This document shows, piece after piece, positions 48,404 to 56,600 of a DNA stretch of 64,000 nucleotides. Both the position numbers and the translations under genes were made by a program. Source of the stretch: Fodinibius salsisoli (lineage in GTDB: Bacteria > Bacteroidota > Rhodothermia > Balneolales > Balneolaceae); assembly GCF_026229185.1 (NCBI RefSeq), contig NZ_JAGGJA010000002.1:62001-126000 (forward strand), in the 5' to 3' direction. A model generated the notes under the pieces. That model did not search any database. It was not told the origin of the DNA and was given only the letters and a program-made list of their open reading frames with translations. Each line of letters starts with the position of its first letter. Within the stretch, counting starts at the first letter, position 1.

Positions 48404-48970
48404 ATGGGAAAATCAATTTCAAGGAAAGGTTTTTTAACTTCGACAACATTTCTTGGTATGAGTAGCATTCTCCCACAAATACCCATTATGGAACAAAATA
48501 CTGTCGTCGAAGCAAATCCCGATTTAATCCTCGATCCGGACGATGGGGAAGTATATATAATTGGGAAGCGCCAAGCTCGAGTAACCATTAAGGTGGACAA
48601 ACGACATAAAGGTATTGAAACGATGTCACTTCTTACTGAAGATATTAAGCCAAACGATGGAATCCCGGTTCACAAACATTCTTCGGAGGAGGAATTAATA
48701 TTTATAGAAAAAGGAACCGGAATATTAACATTTGGAGATGAGCAATATGAAGTTACATCAGGAAGCATGGCATTGGTTCCAAGAACAGTATGGCACGGAC
48801 TCCAGAACAAAAGCAATGAAATGTTGAGAATGGTATTTGGTTACACCCCTTCGGGATTTGAAGACTACTTCCGGGCTATTGGTGTAAAACCTGGAGAACC
48901 GTGGAAAGAACTAACGAGCGAAGATTGGCAACAAATCAATAATAAATTTGGAGTTGTGTATCGTGATTAA
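48404..48970 (+). CDS. cupin domain protein
   Basis: 188 residues. The cupin core spans about 85-150: the metal-ligand histidines are in PVHKHSSEEELIFIEKGTGILTF, with the second motif MALVPRTVWHGLQN. An N-terminal SRKGFLTSTTFLG segment resembles a Tat-type signal without the second Arg, so export is uncertain. A metal-dependent small-molecule enzyme or binding protein is likely, without known substrate. It is flanked by attC-like sites on both sides, so it looks like a single-gene cassette. Confidence 0.82.
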   Translation: MGKSISRKGFLTSTTFLGMSSILPQIPIMEQNTVVEANPDLILDPDDGEVYIIGKRQARVTIKVDKRHKGIETMSLLTEDIKPNDGIPVHKHSSEEELIFIEKGTGILTFGDEQYEVTSGSMALVPRTVWHGLQNKSNEMLRMVFGYTPSGFEDYFRAIGVKPGEPWKELTSEDWQQINNKFGVVYRD

Positions 48971-48993
48971 GCCTGACCATAAAAAGTGATGCG

Positions 48994-49120
48994 GTATAAC
49001 CAGCACATCAAGCTGACGTGCCTCGCCCTCTCCTGCCGATTTTGGGTTTGGCAATTTCTGTAGTACATTTTTTAAGTGTAACGCTGGCCTGCACACTGGT
49101 TACGCGTGGGGCTGTTATAG
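48994..49120 (+). repeat. attC-like recombination site 3
   Basis: 127 bases. Left core GTATAAC followed by CAGCACATCAAGCTGACGTGC; right end with TGCACACTGGTTACGCGTGG then core GTTATAG. The inverted ends align through TATAAC, CAC(A/G) and GTGC blocks. The centre at 49021-49096 is closely similar to that at 51894-51966. Confidence 0.75.
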
Positions 49121-49160
49121 GATCACCATGAGTTTCACCTTAAAATGACAATTAGTCTAA

Positions 49161-50039
49161 ATGGTTAAAGAAAGCATCTTGAAAATATTATTCGGTATTC
49201 TTTCTTCTGTCGGAATCATGGCAGCAGGATTCTATTTCTTTCTTTTTGCCAACCCCATTCATCTTCATCAGGCAAATCTCTTGAAATGGATCCCAATACT
49301 CATTTGCTTTCTGGCCTTATTTATAAGTGGGAAAATTAATAAAGAAACGCCTGTTGGATATCTGCCTTTGTTATTTATACCATTTGTCATTTTTGACCTG
49401 TTTAACTTTCTTTATTTCCCATTCATTATTGTTTTGACTATCACTGGAATAGTAGCTCTACTTATTTCAAGAGATGAAATCAGCAAAAATCTAAAAGTAG
49501 TTTCCGCCATATCAGTAGTTGGAATTTTCATCTATTACCTATTAGCTCAACCATTAATTATAGAGCAACAAGGGTTTGGGCGTAATGTGGATGGAGAATT
49601 AGTAAATGCAACTGTTTTGTGGAATCCTTCGGAAGAAGGACTCCAACCTCTGCCAACTCACATCTTGGTTGACGACGATAACAATAAGTTTCAGCTACAG
49701 AATATAGCCGGCAAGACACATTTTATTGCCTTTTGGGCAACGTGGTGTGGCCCATGTCTTGAAGAAAAACCTCAACTGGATTCTTTGAAACAAGCATACC
49801 AGGGAGATATTGAATTTATCGATATATCTATTGATGAAGACAAAGATAAGTGGCGGTCATTTATCGACAAGTACAACCCAGCTGGCTTGCAACTCATTAC
49901 AAATAATGTAGATAAAACCAGAAGGGATCTTAATATCAGTTCTCTTCCTCTCCACTTTATTGTTAACCAGAAAGGTGAATACCATTCATTTACCTCCTTA
50001 GATAAAGCTATGAAAGTACTTTCCCAAACCATTGAGTAA
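49161..50039 (+). CDS. TlpA-like thioredoxin-domain membrane protein
   Basis: 292 residues. Four to five membrane segments lie in the first 140 residues, followed by a periplasmic thioredoxin fold with WCGPC (Cys196, Cys199) in FIAFWATWCGPCLEEKPQLDSLK and cis-Pro region ISSLPLHFIV. It should reduce or isomerise disulfides on the periplasmic side. Such a fusion is unusual in size but TlpA-like. It is flanked by attC-like repeats, AT-rich, and looks like a cassette. Confidence 0.85.
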   Translation: MVKESILKILFGILSSVGIMAAGFYFFLFANPIHLHQANLLKWIPILICFLALFISGKINKETPVGYLPLLFIPFVIFDLFNFLYFPFIIVLTITGIVALLISRDEISKNLKVVSAISVVGIFIYYLLAQPLIIEQQGFGRNVDGELVNATVLWNPSEEGLQPLPTHILVDDDNNKFQLQNIAGKTHFIAFWATWCGPCLEEKPQLDSLKQAYQGDIEFIDISIDEDKDKWRSFIDKYNPAGLQLITNNVDKTRRDLNISSLPLHFIVNQKGEYHSFTSLDKAMKVLSQTIE

Positions 50040-50060
50040 CGTACTGGCAACAAGTTGGCC

Positions 50061-50252
50061 TTATAATCTGCACATTAAATGGAATGGTGCTCTCTCCTAT
50101 GCTAAAGCTTCGGCAGACAAGCGCCTCATCTTCTGGCTTTTATTTTTTCATTCAATATTTATTAACACCACATTTTTGGGCGCACCTTATGTACGTACAA
50201 CCTCCGTAGCGGTGTTACTTCGGTATAGGAGTCCGCAAGGCGGTCGTTAAAA
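50061..50252 (+). repeat. attC-like recombination site 4, interrupted and degenerate
   Basis: The left arm TTATAATCTGCACATTAAA... is similar to site 3, and the right arm GCGCACCTTATG (50180-50191) matches site 1. An insert of about 29 bases lies at 50097-50125. The right core is uncertain: GTTACTT (50214) or GTTAAAA (50246). A stretch AACCTCCGTAGCGGTGTTAC beyond the right arm recurs at 51980 with few changes. Confidence 0.55.
50097..50125. repeat. short insert inside attC-like site 4
   Basis: CTATGCTAAAGCTTCGGCAG and following bases are related to the insert at 3838 in the MITE-like copy 1. The relation is at the level of about 70-80% over 26 bases by eye. Both lie inside other repeat structures. 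Confidence 0.5.
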
Positions 50253-50261
50253 CATCTTATA

Positions 50262-50497
50262 TCAGTCTTGAATATGGAAAAAATCGGTAAACTGAACTGT
50301 ACGAACAGCTTCTCCTTGCTGTATCCCCGGCTGAAACCTGGCTTCTTTTATAACTCTCAGAGCTTCTTCATTACAACCACCTTTGATCCCCCGAATTACC
50401 TGGGATTCTTGATATCTCCGGTTTCCGTTACAATAAACTGGACGATGACAAAGCTATTTCCCTTTTTGTTCCAGGCGATACACCGGACCGTTAGAGC
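50262..50497 (-). pseudogene. TonB C-terminal domain remnant, frameshifted
   Basis: Directly after the serine hydrolase stop, one frame reads ...KGNSFVIVQFIVTETGDIKNPR and stops. A second frame continues VIRGIKGGCNEEALRVIKEARFQPGIQQGEAVRTV and ends at 50262. Joined, this is the TonB C-terminal fold (FIVTETGDI, VIRGIKGGCNEEALRVIKEARFQPG). A one-base loss in an AGGG run explains the break. The N-terminal part is missing. Confidence 0.75.
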
Positions 50498-51802
50498 TCA
50501 CTCTGAAATAACTTCCGAAGAATCCGACTTGAAGTGATTAAAGAAGCCCGGTATTACGGTTAACGGATACCTTGAGGGGGTGTTAATGAGAATGCAGATT
50601 CCTACTCTGTCTTCAGGAGCAAAAGCGATTTCGCTGCGGTAGCCGTTTACATACCCTCCGTGGTATACGATCTTTTGTCCATGATTATCAAGTACTCTCC
50701 ACCCCATTCCATAATGCGATTCGTCTACTCCATCCCAATACCGGCTAAACCGTCGGTTATGGATGGTCACAAAGGGATCATAAATTTCTTCAAGCGTTTC
50801 CTCAGAAATAACGTCGGGATAGTGCCCTGTTAACAGAAGCAGCCATTGCCCCATATCTGAGGCAGAAGCATTGATCCCCCCGGAAGAAACCGCGTTATAA
50901 TATTTCTCAGAAATTGACGTGGCTACGCGTCCCCTTGAACGGGAATGAAACATATGCGGCAAGGCTGTATTCCCCGAATTCCGAATGCTGTCATAACTTG
51001 CCGAGGTATAATCCATCGATAATGGTTCCAAGAGCTTTTCATTCAGCAGTGTGTTAAAGTCAGTGTTGGTTTGGACTTCCAGCACTTTTTCAATCGTTGA
51101 ATAGGCCGCATTTTGATAGGCAAGCTGTTCGCCTTCTTTTGAGATCAGGGGAACTTGTTCCAACCGGGGAATGATACGGTCCAAAGAGAGCCCGTCTTCC
51201 ACCAAATTCGTATATGCATGGCGTGGCAATCCAGAGGTATGAGATAACAGATGCCTGATCTGAACCCGATCGGTTTGCCCTGGGTCATGCAGCTTAAACT
51301 TTGCTAAATAATGAGATACGGGATCGTCCCAGCTTACAACTCCTTCTTCCACCATCAATCCCGTTAGTACCGAAGCAAAGCCTTTGGAAACACTTCCCAA
51401 TCTAAATACGGTGTGTTCATCAACTTCTTCGGACGTCCCTCTTTCCTTTACCCCAAATCCTTTTTGAAGAACAACCCGACCATCCTTTACGATGGCAACC
51501 GCGGCCCCGGGTATTTGTTCGTCTTTGAGTCCGCCTTTAAAATCTTGTCCAAACTCTTTTAGGTAGGTAGACAGGGATTCATCCATCACCCATTCTTTAG
51601 GTTCGGATTCAGGCTCAACAACCTTAGGCTCTGGTTTGATGTCGGTAAAAGACAGATAAGATATGAGAGTAACAATCAGTAAAAGAAATGTTGAAAAAAA
51701 TCGGATCACAGAATTTAGATGTGTGGGATAAAAAAGAAGTTCCTGTTTCGGATAAGAAATATATCCAAGGATACTAAAAACTAACTTCGATATAAACAGC
51801 AT
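50498..51802 (-). CDS. serine hydrolase, beta-lactamase family
   Basis: 434 residues. Two N-terminal hydrophobic segments (LVFSILGYI; FFSTFLLLIVTLISYL) precede the class C beta-lactamase fold. The catalytic SxxK is GSVSK (Ser137, Lys140), YQN is in AYQNAAYST, and the third motif is VYHGGYVNGYRS. The family includes D-aminopeptidases, esterases and beta-lactamases, and sequence cannot say which. It is on the minus strand, opposite to most of the array. Confidence 0.88.
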   Translation of the reverse strand: MLFISKLVFSILGYISYPKQELLFYPTHLNSVIRFFSTFLLLIVTLISYLSFTDIKPEPKVVEPESEPKEWVMDESLSTYLKEFGQDFKGGLKDEQIPGAAVAIVKDGRVVLQKGFGVKERGTSEEVDEHTVFRLGSVSKGFASVLTGLMVEEGVVSWDDPVSHYLAKFKLHDPGQTDRVQIRHLLSHTSGLPRHAYTNLVEDGLSLDRIIPRLEQVPLISKEGEQLAYQNAAYSTIEKVLEVQTNTDFNTLLNEKLLEPLSMDYTSASYDSIRNSGNTALPHMFHSRSRGRVATSISEKYYNAVSSGGINASASDMGQWLLLLTGHYPDVISEETLEEIYDPFVTIHNRRFSRYWDGVDESHYGMGWRVLDNHGQKIVYHGGYVNGYRSEIAFAPEDRVGICILINTPSRYPLTVIPGFFNHFKSDSSEVISE

Positions 51803-51845
51803 TGAGCTAAAATTTTATTCCTGTAAATCAATTCAGGCGAAATGG

Positions 51846-51977
51846 TCTATACCATTATGGATACTCTTATTTGTGTCCTGCATCAAAAATCGGTCTTGCC
51901 CTATCCTGCCGATTTTTAGTTCCTGAATTTCTGTAGTACATTTTTTTAAATTAATACTGGCTCGCACGGCGTTTATG
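51846..51977 (+). repeat. attC-like recombination site 5, degenerate
   Basis: The centre at 51894-51966 (TTGCCCTATCCTGCCGATTTT ... TTCTGTAGTACATTTTTTT) closely matches site 3. The left core is unclear (TCTATAC) and the right core is GTTTATG at 51971. The methyltransferase gene follows within about 70 bases. Confidence 0.5.
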
Positions 51978-52045
51978 TATAACCTCCGTGGCGGTGCTAC
52001 TTTGGCGTGGTTGTACGCAAACAGTAAAAGAAGAAACCTTAAATT

Positions 52046-52624
52046 ATGGAGAACGACCCTACCAACGGCTATGAAGCAATTGCTCAGGATTTCATCGCCT
52101 ATCGCAGAAAATCAGCCATCGGTGTTGAAGCTGTCCGCTCATGGGCGCATACTTTGTTGCCGAACGCCACGATTCTGGATCTTGGTTGTGGCAACGGCAT
52201 TCCAATTACCGAAGCATTAGTCAAAGATGGCTATACCCCTTATGGAATTGATGCTTCCCCAACACTGGTAGCATCATTTCGGGACCATTTTCCTGACCTC
52301 ACCGTGGCATGCGAGTCTGCAGAAACGTCTGACTTTTTTGACCGGAAATTTGACGGCATAGTTGCCTGGGGCCTGATGTTTTTGCTATCGGAAAGCATCC
52401 AGACCATATTAATCAATCGCATCTCATCAACTCTTACCCCGGGCGGTCAGTTCTTATTTACATCTCCAGAACAGGCTTGCACGTGGACCGATATCATGAC
52501 TGGGGTAGAATCTCGGTCACTCGGAGCCGAAAAATATGAACGTATTTTATCATCCGCAGGCTTATCATTAATCAGCAACGATATGGATGAAGGTGAAAAC
52601 TATTATTATGTTGCCAAAAAGTAA
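52046..52624 (+). CDS. class I SAM-dependent methyltransferase
   Basis: 192 residues. The SAM-binding motif I is ILDLGCGNGIPI (about 51-62), then YGIDASPTLVASF and FDGIVAWGLMFLL (motif II/III) and LTPGGQFLF. It should methylate a small molecule; the substrate is unknown. It is a typical single-gene cassette product. A repeat-like sequence precedes it and no clear attC follows. Confidence 0.88.
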   Translation: MENDPTNGYEAIAQDFIAYRRKSAIGVEAVRSWAHTLLPNATILDLGCGNGIPITEALVKDGYTPYGIDASPTLVASFRDHFPDLTVACESAETSDFFDRKFDGIVAWGLMFLLSESIQTILINRISSTLTPGGQFLFTSPEQACTWTDIMTGVESRSLGAEKYERILSSAGLSLISNDMDEGENYYYVAKK

Positions 52625-53036
52625 TGGAAACGACAATCATGCAACGTTAAATACTTGTGGCCCAATACTTTAAAAGGATAATGACAATCCGCCGCCCGGC
52701 ATCCAACCACTATCTTGGGTATAAAACTTAGGGAAACATGCCTTAAGGATTACTTCTTAGATAATTAACCCTTTTGGGCAATGTAACCGTTGCTACCTTG
52801 CCCGCCTCCCATTTATTAGTTATATCTTTTATTAATAATCAGTTTCAAAAGATGACACCGGTCCTTATGAAATCCTGCAAAGTGGGGCAAGTAGTGGCAT
52901 TCTACAGGGCTGGAAGCTTATGTGCTGGGTCGTAATATCTCACCTTAACCGGGAAGATGCTTATTTTAGGTGGCTATGCTGAACGAACTCAGACCAGTGC
53001 CTCTGTGTGGTTCGTTCAAAACAAAAAACATAACAC
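52625..53036. other. intergenic stretch with gene debris and a hairpin
   Basis: About 410 bases. A short frame (DDTGPYEILQSGASSGILQGWK, then stop) may be a remnant. GAACGAAC...GTTCGTTC (52981-53017) forms a perfect 8-bp inverted repeat just before the next gene. CGTTAAAT near 52643 fits the GTTRRRY core, but no paired arm was found. Confidence 0.4.
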
Positions 53037-53588
53037 ATGATACCATCATACGCAGGGTTATGGATACGGGTGAAAGCATTCTTGGCTGATTACCTCTTCA
53101 TCGCCCTTTATATAGTATTCCTAACCATTTTAAGCAGTGTCATTCAATCGGTTTTTCCGGATATAATTGAAATACTGTTCGAAAACCCGCTATCCGGGCA
53201 GTTATCCGGATTTATTTTAATTACTTTACCAGTTACTCTTTATTTCACGCTCTTAGAATCTTCAGCACACCAGGCAACTTGGGGAAAGCGCTGGCAAGGA
53301 ATAAAAGTCATTTACAATGATGGCAAAAGGTTGAGTAAAACAAGAGCGTTGAGCCGAACAGCCCTAAAATTTATCCCCTGGGAGTTGGCCCATACTTGTA
53401 TCTGGCAAATGAGTGGTAATAGCCCGGAGCTCACACCGATAATCTTAGTCGGTTTTGTTCTCGTTTGGACCTTAGTTGGCGTTTATCTGCTAACACTTTG
53501 GATTGGTTCAAATAAACAACCACTCTACGACCGCATTACAAACACCTTCGTGGTTAAAACGAATAAAGATCCAGCTCCCCTCTCATAA
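53037..53588 (+). CDS. RDD family membrane protein
   Basis: 183 residues with four hydrophobic segments and RDD-like residues: MIPSYAGLWIRVKAFLADYL at the start, HQATWGKRWQGIKVI (the conserved G-K-x loop) and LYDRITNTFVV at the end. The family is thought to be transport-related. No partner is visible. It lies in the cassette-like region, and its flanking repeats are too degenerate to define ends. Confidence 0.82.
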   Translation: MIPSYAGLWIRVKAFLADYLFIALYIVFLTILSSVIQSVFPDIIEILFENPLSGQLSGFILITLPVTLYFTLLESSAHQATWGKRWQGIKVIYNDGKRLSKTRALSRTALKFIPWELAHTCIWQMSGNSPELTPIILVGFVLVWTLVGVYLLTLWIGSNKQPLYDRITNTFVVKTNKDPAPLS

Positions 53589-53859
53589 CTACAACGGTAC
53601 GTATTTTACCCAATATCAATCAGATCAATAGGGTATCCCTCTCCTACTCTAATATCTACCTCTCCATGTTTGAAAGCCTCAACTTAAGAGGCACTCTTTC
53701 TGTTGTTATAACTTTTCCAAAATTCCGGATTGTTAAAACGTGCTTCCAAGTGGAAATGACTCGCCGGCAGCCTGCCCTATCCTATAAACAAGGTGTAACT
53801 AATAATAGTATTTAGCGTAAGATTCGAACACTCCTAAAGCTAAAACCCTGATAAAGCCT
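53589..53859. other. intergenic stretch, no gene recognised
   Basis: About 270 bases. GTTATAA near 53708 and GTTAAAA near 53734 fit a loose integron core. The piece GCCTGCCCTATCCTATAAAC near 53771 is like part of sites 3 and 5. No complete attC could be drawn. Confidence 0.35.
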
Positions 53860-54357
53860 ATGCAGAAACCAATTACTTTAGTTGCACTATTTTTCTGTAT
53901 CTCTACGATTAGTTGTTTAGCTCAGGATTATGCTTCCCAAAGTCCCAGTGAATTACAAGCCCATAATCGGTTGCGAGCTGAAATTATAAAAATGGATAGC
54001 TTGCTATTTGAGGTGGCATTTAACAAGTGTAATTTACCGTTATATAAACAAATCGTTACGGATGATTTTGAGTTTTATGATGATCGATCGGGACTCAATA
54101 AATCGTTGGATAAAGAAATTATGTCTTTCCAAGACCGCTGTTCTAAACCTTACTCAGTAACGCGAAAGCTTATTACCTCTGAGGTTCATATCCTGGGTGA
54201 TTATGGAGCCCTTCAGACTGGTGAACATGAATTCTATGTAAACGATGAAAAGGTTCAAAAAGCAAAGTTTACAACTATCTGGGAAAAGCACAGAGAGTCT
54301 TGGATTATGAAGCGTGCGATAAGTTACGATCACCAGGATGTTAAGAATGACGATTAG
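53860..54357 (+). CDS. exported NTF2-like (DUF4440-type) protein
   Basis: 165 residues. A signal peptide (KPITLVALFFCISTISCLA, cleavage near QDY) is followed by an NTF2-like cone: EIIKMDSLLFEVAFNKCNLPLYKQIVTDDFEFYDDRSG and later FTTIWEKHRESWIMKRAISYDH. Ligand or enzyme role is unknown. It is AT-rich, as with neighbouring cassettes. Confidence 0.8.
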   Translation: MQKPITLVALFFCISTISCLAQDYASQSPSELQAHNRLRAEIIKMDSLLFEVAFNKCNLPLYKQIVTDDFEFYDDRSGLNKSLDKEIMSFQDRCSKPYSVTRKLITSEVHILGDYGALQTGEHEFYVNDEKVQKAKFTTIWEKHRESWIMKRAISYDHQDVKNDD

Positions 54358-54426
54358 TCTGATCTTTGATAGTCGGCACAGTTGCCCTATATAATCCGTA
54401 TTATAAGGTGCCCATTTATTAGTTAG

Positions 54427-54448
54427 GTCTCCTTGTACATAAGGAGAC
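54427..54448. terminator. hairpin after the NTF2-like gene
   Basis: GTCTCCTT, loop GTACAT, AAGGAGAC is a perfect 8-bp stem, preceded by GTTAGGT (a GTTRRRY core at 54422) and followed by GTTAAAC at 54459. It may be a terminator or part of a damaged attC. Confidence 0.4.
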
Positions 54449-54542
54449 ACTCCGGTGCGTTAAACACGAGAGCATTCGGTGTAACTTTTTGCAACAGAAT
54501 ATCGTCTACTCTTTTAATCCATGAACAAAATACGATAATACC

Positions 54543-54668
54543 ATGCTACATAATATTCATTTCCTCCAAGAAAGATTCCCAAATCAGTCCGATAACATCC
54601 TTTCAGTATCAATAATACTATTGACAAGTGCTCTGACCATAGGTGTTGGATTACTATTTTTGTTATAA
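54543..54668 (+). CDS. possible 41-residue membrane peptide
   Basis: MLHNIHFLQERFPNQSDN is followed by one hydrophobic helix ILSVSIILLTSALTIGVGLLFLL and stop. It ends 13 bases before the alpha/beta hydrolase gene, suggesting co-transcription. Single-helix micro-proteins can be real, but a chance frame cannot be excluded; no clear ribosome-binding site is seen. Confidence 0.35.
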   Translation: MLHNIHFLQERFPNQSDNILSVSIILLTSALTIGVGLLFLL

Positions 54669-54681
54669 GAATTATTAGATC

Positions 54682-55437
54682 ATGACCAAAATGCGGAAAT
54701 ACATCCACATTGGATTGGGGGTATTCTGGCTCGGTGTTACTGCGTGGCTTTTTTATAATATGCAGGCTCATGGACTGGAATCATCCGTAATGGATAGCAA
54801 TGAAAAGGTTCATGTCCAGCGTTCATCCAACGCCTTTATATTTACCCCGGCTGTTGATACAATGGAAGCTGCGCTGATTTTTTATCCCGGTGCCCTGGTT
54901 GATCCAAAAGCTTATGCCCCGATGGCAAAAGCCATTACAGAGGTCGGTTTTAAGACCATCATCTTAGCATTGCCTTATCGAATGGCTTTGTTTCAATCAC
55001 AGCAGGATAACGTATTTCAACGCACATTGGAGTACATTGAAGGTGATTCACTGCAACGAAACTGGATTGTCGGCGGACACTCTCGGGGTGGGAAACTTGC
55101 TACACTATTTGCCCGGGATCACAGCAATGCCCTTGGTGGATTATTACTCGTTGGCACATCACATCCCAGGGAGCTTGATCTTTCCAACCTGACGATTGAT
55201 GTGACCAAAATATATGGTTCCAATGATGGGCTGGCCAGCGAAGAGGAAATAGAAAGATTTGCTATAAATCTTCCTGCTCATATGCATCGTGAAAGAATTG
55301 CAGGTGGCAATCATCGACAATTTGGATATTACGGTTATCAACTTGGGGATGGCTCAGCTGAAATATCCCGCCAAGAGCAACAAGATATTATGACCCTCGC
55401 TATAATTAAGCAACTTCGTAGGGTTCGAGTCCGCTAA
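54682..55437 (+). CDS. alpha/beta hydrolase with N-terminal anchor
   Basis: 251 residues. One N-terminal membrane segment (YIHIGLGVFWLGVTAWLFYNM) is followed by a compact alpha/beta hydrolase (FIFTPAVDTMEAALIFYPGALVDPKAYAPMAKAI). The nucleophile is in GGHSRGGKLA (Ser134), the acid in YGSNDGL and the His in IAGGNHRQFG. The family hydrolyses esters; the substrate is unknown. Likely membrane tethered. Confidence 0.85.
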   Translation: MTKMRKYIHIGLGVFWLGVTAWLFYNMQAHGLESSVMDSNEKVHVQRSSNAFIFTPAVDTMEAALIFYPGALVDPKAYAPMAKAITEVGFKTIILALPYRMALFQSQQDNVFQRTLEYIEGDSLQRNWIVGGHSRGGKLATLFARDHSNALGGLLLVGTSHPRELDLSNLTIDVTKIYGSNDGLASEEEIERFAINLPAHMHRERIAGGNHRQFGYYGYQLGDGSAEISRQEQQDIMTLAIIKQLRRVRVR

Positions 55438-55491
55438 AAACGATATATTTTGGTTAGGCGAACCACATAGCTTGTATTATGTGGCTGCTCG

Positions 55492-56532
55492 ATGATAGCT
55501 TATATACGCCCAAAATCAATGACCGTATCTTACCCTCAAACTCTGGAGCTACCATTGAAGAAGGTTTTTTTAATCATATTCTCTATCCTAATTATTGGAT
55601 GCCAAGATAATAAACGGATACCCATACTAGATGACGGATATATAACCGGTGCAGAGGGAGCACAAATATACTACCAAGTGATGGGAAGCGGGCAAGACTC
55701 CATTGTGGTAATACATGGTGGACCGGGGGCCGGCATGCATTCTGTGCTTCCTTCGGTCAGGCCTTTAGCTCAACATTATGTACTGATATTCTATGATCAA
55801 AGAGGAGGTGGAAAGTCGGAGCTCCCGGCAGATACGACAAAATTACAGCCCTCATATTTTGTTGAAGATCTTGAGGCAGTACGCCAACATTTTGGCCTGG
55901 AAAAAATGAATGTACTCACTCATTCCTTTGGCTCCGTCTTGGTAGCTCAGTATGCCCAAAATTATCCTGAACATTTGAAGAGACTGGTCTTTCATGGTGC
56001 AACAGGCCCCGACCTCCAACAGGAACTTACATTACGAAAATTAAAGGCATCCCGGGCGCCACCTTCGCCAGATACGACCCTCTCGAACCGTGCCTCTGAA
56101 CTACTGCAGAAACTGCTTAAGGGAACAGCCTCTAATCCTGTGGAAACTTGCCAAGAGTATGAAAACATCAATAAAAAGCTGGCTATGGCTCGTGGGGATA
56201 CCATCACCTATAAAGGCACAACATGTAACGCTCCCCCCGAAGCCGTTCATTATTACTACCGATATACGGCTCAACTTGCCCCTCGATATTATAATGGCTG
56301 GGACTTTACCACTAAACTGGATCAGCTTAGGGCCCCTCTTTTAGTTGTTTATGGAAAAGAAGATTCCTCAATGATACCTGCACAACGTTCCTGGGCTTCT
56401 TCTATCCCCAATGGGCGCCTGCTGCTGATACCCAGCGCCGGAAAGGCCGCCTTTTCTGATAATCCCGGGTTTGTATTTCCTGCCATCGATATGTTTTTCA
56501 GTGGCAAGTGGCCCCAAAATGTGACCCCATAG
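55492..56532 (+). CDS. lipoprotein alpha/beta hydrolase with altered catalytic site
   Basis: 346 residues. Near residue 37 LIIGCQD forms a lipobox after a hydrophobic run. The fold is proline-iminopeptidase-like: VVIHGGPGAGMHSV, FYDQRGGGKSE, nucleophile THSFGS (Ser145; T where G is usual), acid in YGKEDSS. At the His position (usual G-A-G-H) the sequence is SAGKAAF, with Lys318. The enzyme may be inactive or use another base. An alternative Met lies at residue 10. Confidence 0.78.
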   Translation: MIAYIRPKSMTVSYPQTLELPLKKVFLIIFSILIIGCQDNKRIPILDDGYITGAEGAQIYYQVMGSGQDSIVVIHGGPGAGMHSVLPSVRPLAQHYVLIFYDQRGGGKSELPADTTKLQPSYFVEDLEAVRQHFGLEKMNVLTHSFGSVLVAQYAQNYPEHLKRLVFHGATGPDLQQELTLRKLKASRAPPSPDTTLSNRASELLQKLLKGTASNPVETCQEYENINKKLAMARGDTITYKGTTCNAPPEAVHYYYRYTAQLAPRYYNGWDFTTKLDQLRAPLLVVYGKEDSSMIPAQRSWASSIPNGRLLLIPSAGKAAFSDNPGFVFPAIDMFFSGKWPQNVTP

Positions 56533-56600
56533 TCTGATGGAGCATCCTTCTTTCAGGTTATCCCGTCGAAAACCAGCCCCTCATGCTCCTGGAATAACGA

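Noticed and set aside
50268-50537. Plus-strand frame (MNMEKIGKLN...)
   Set aside because: The other strand holds the TonB-domain remnant and the end of the serine hydrolase; this frame is its shadow.
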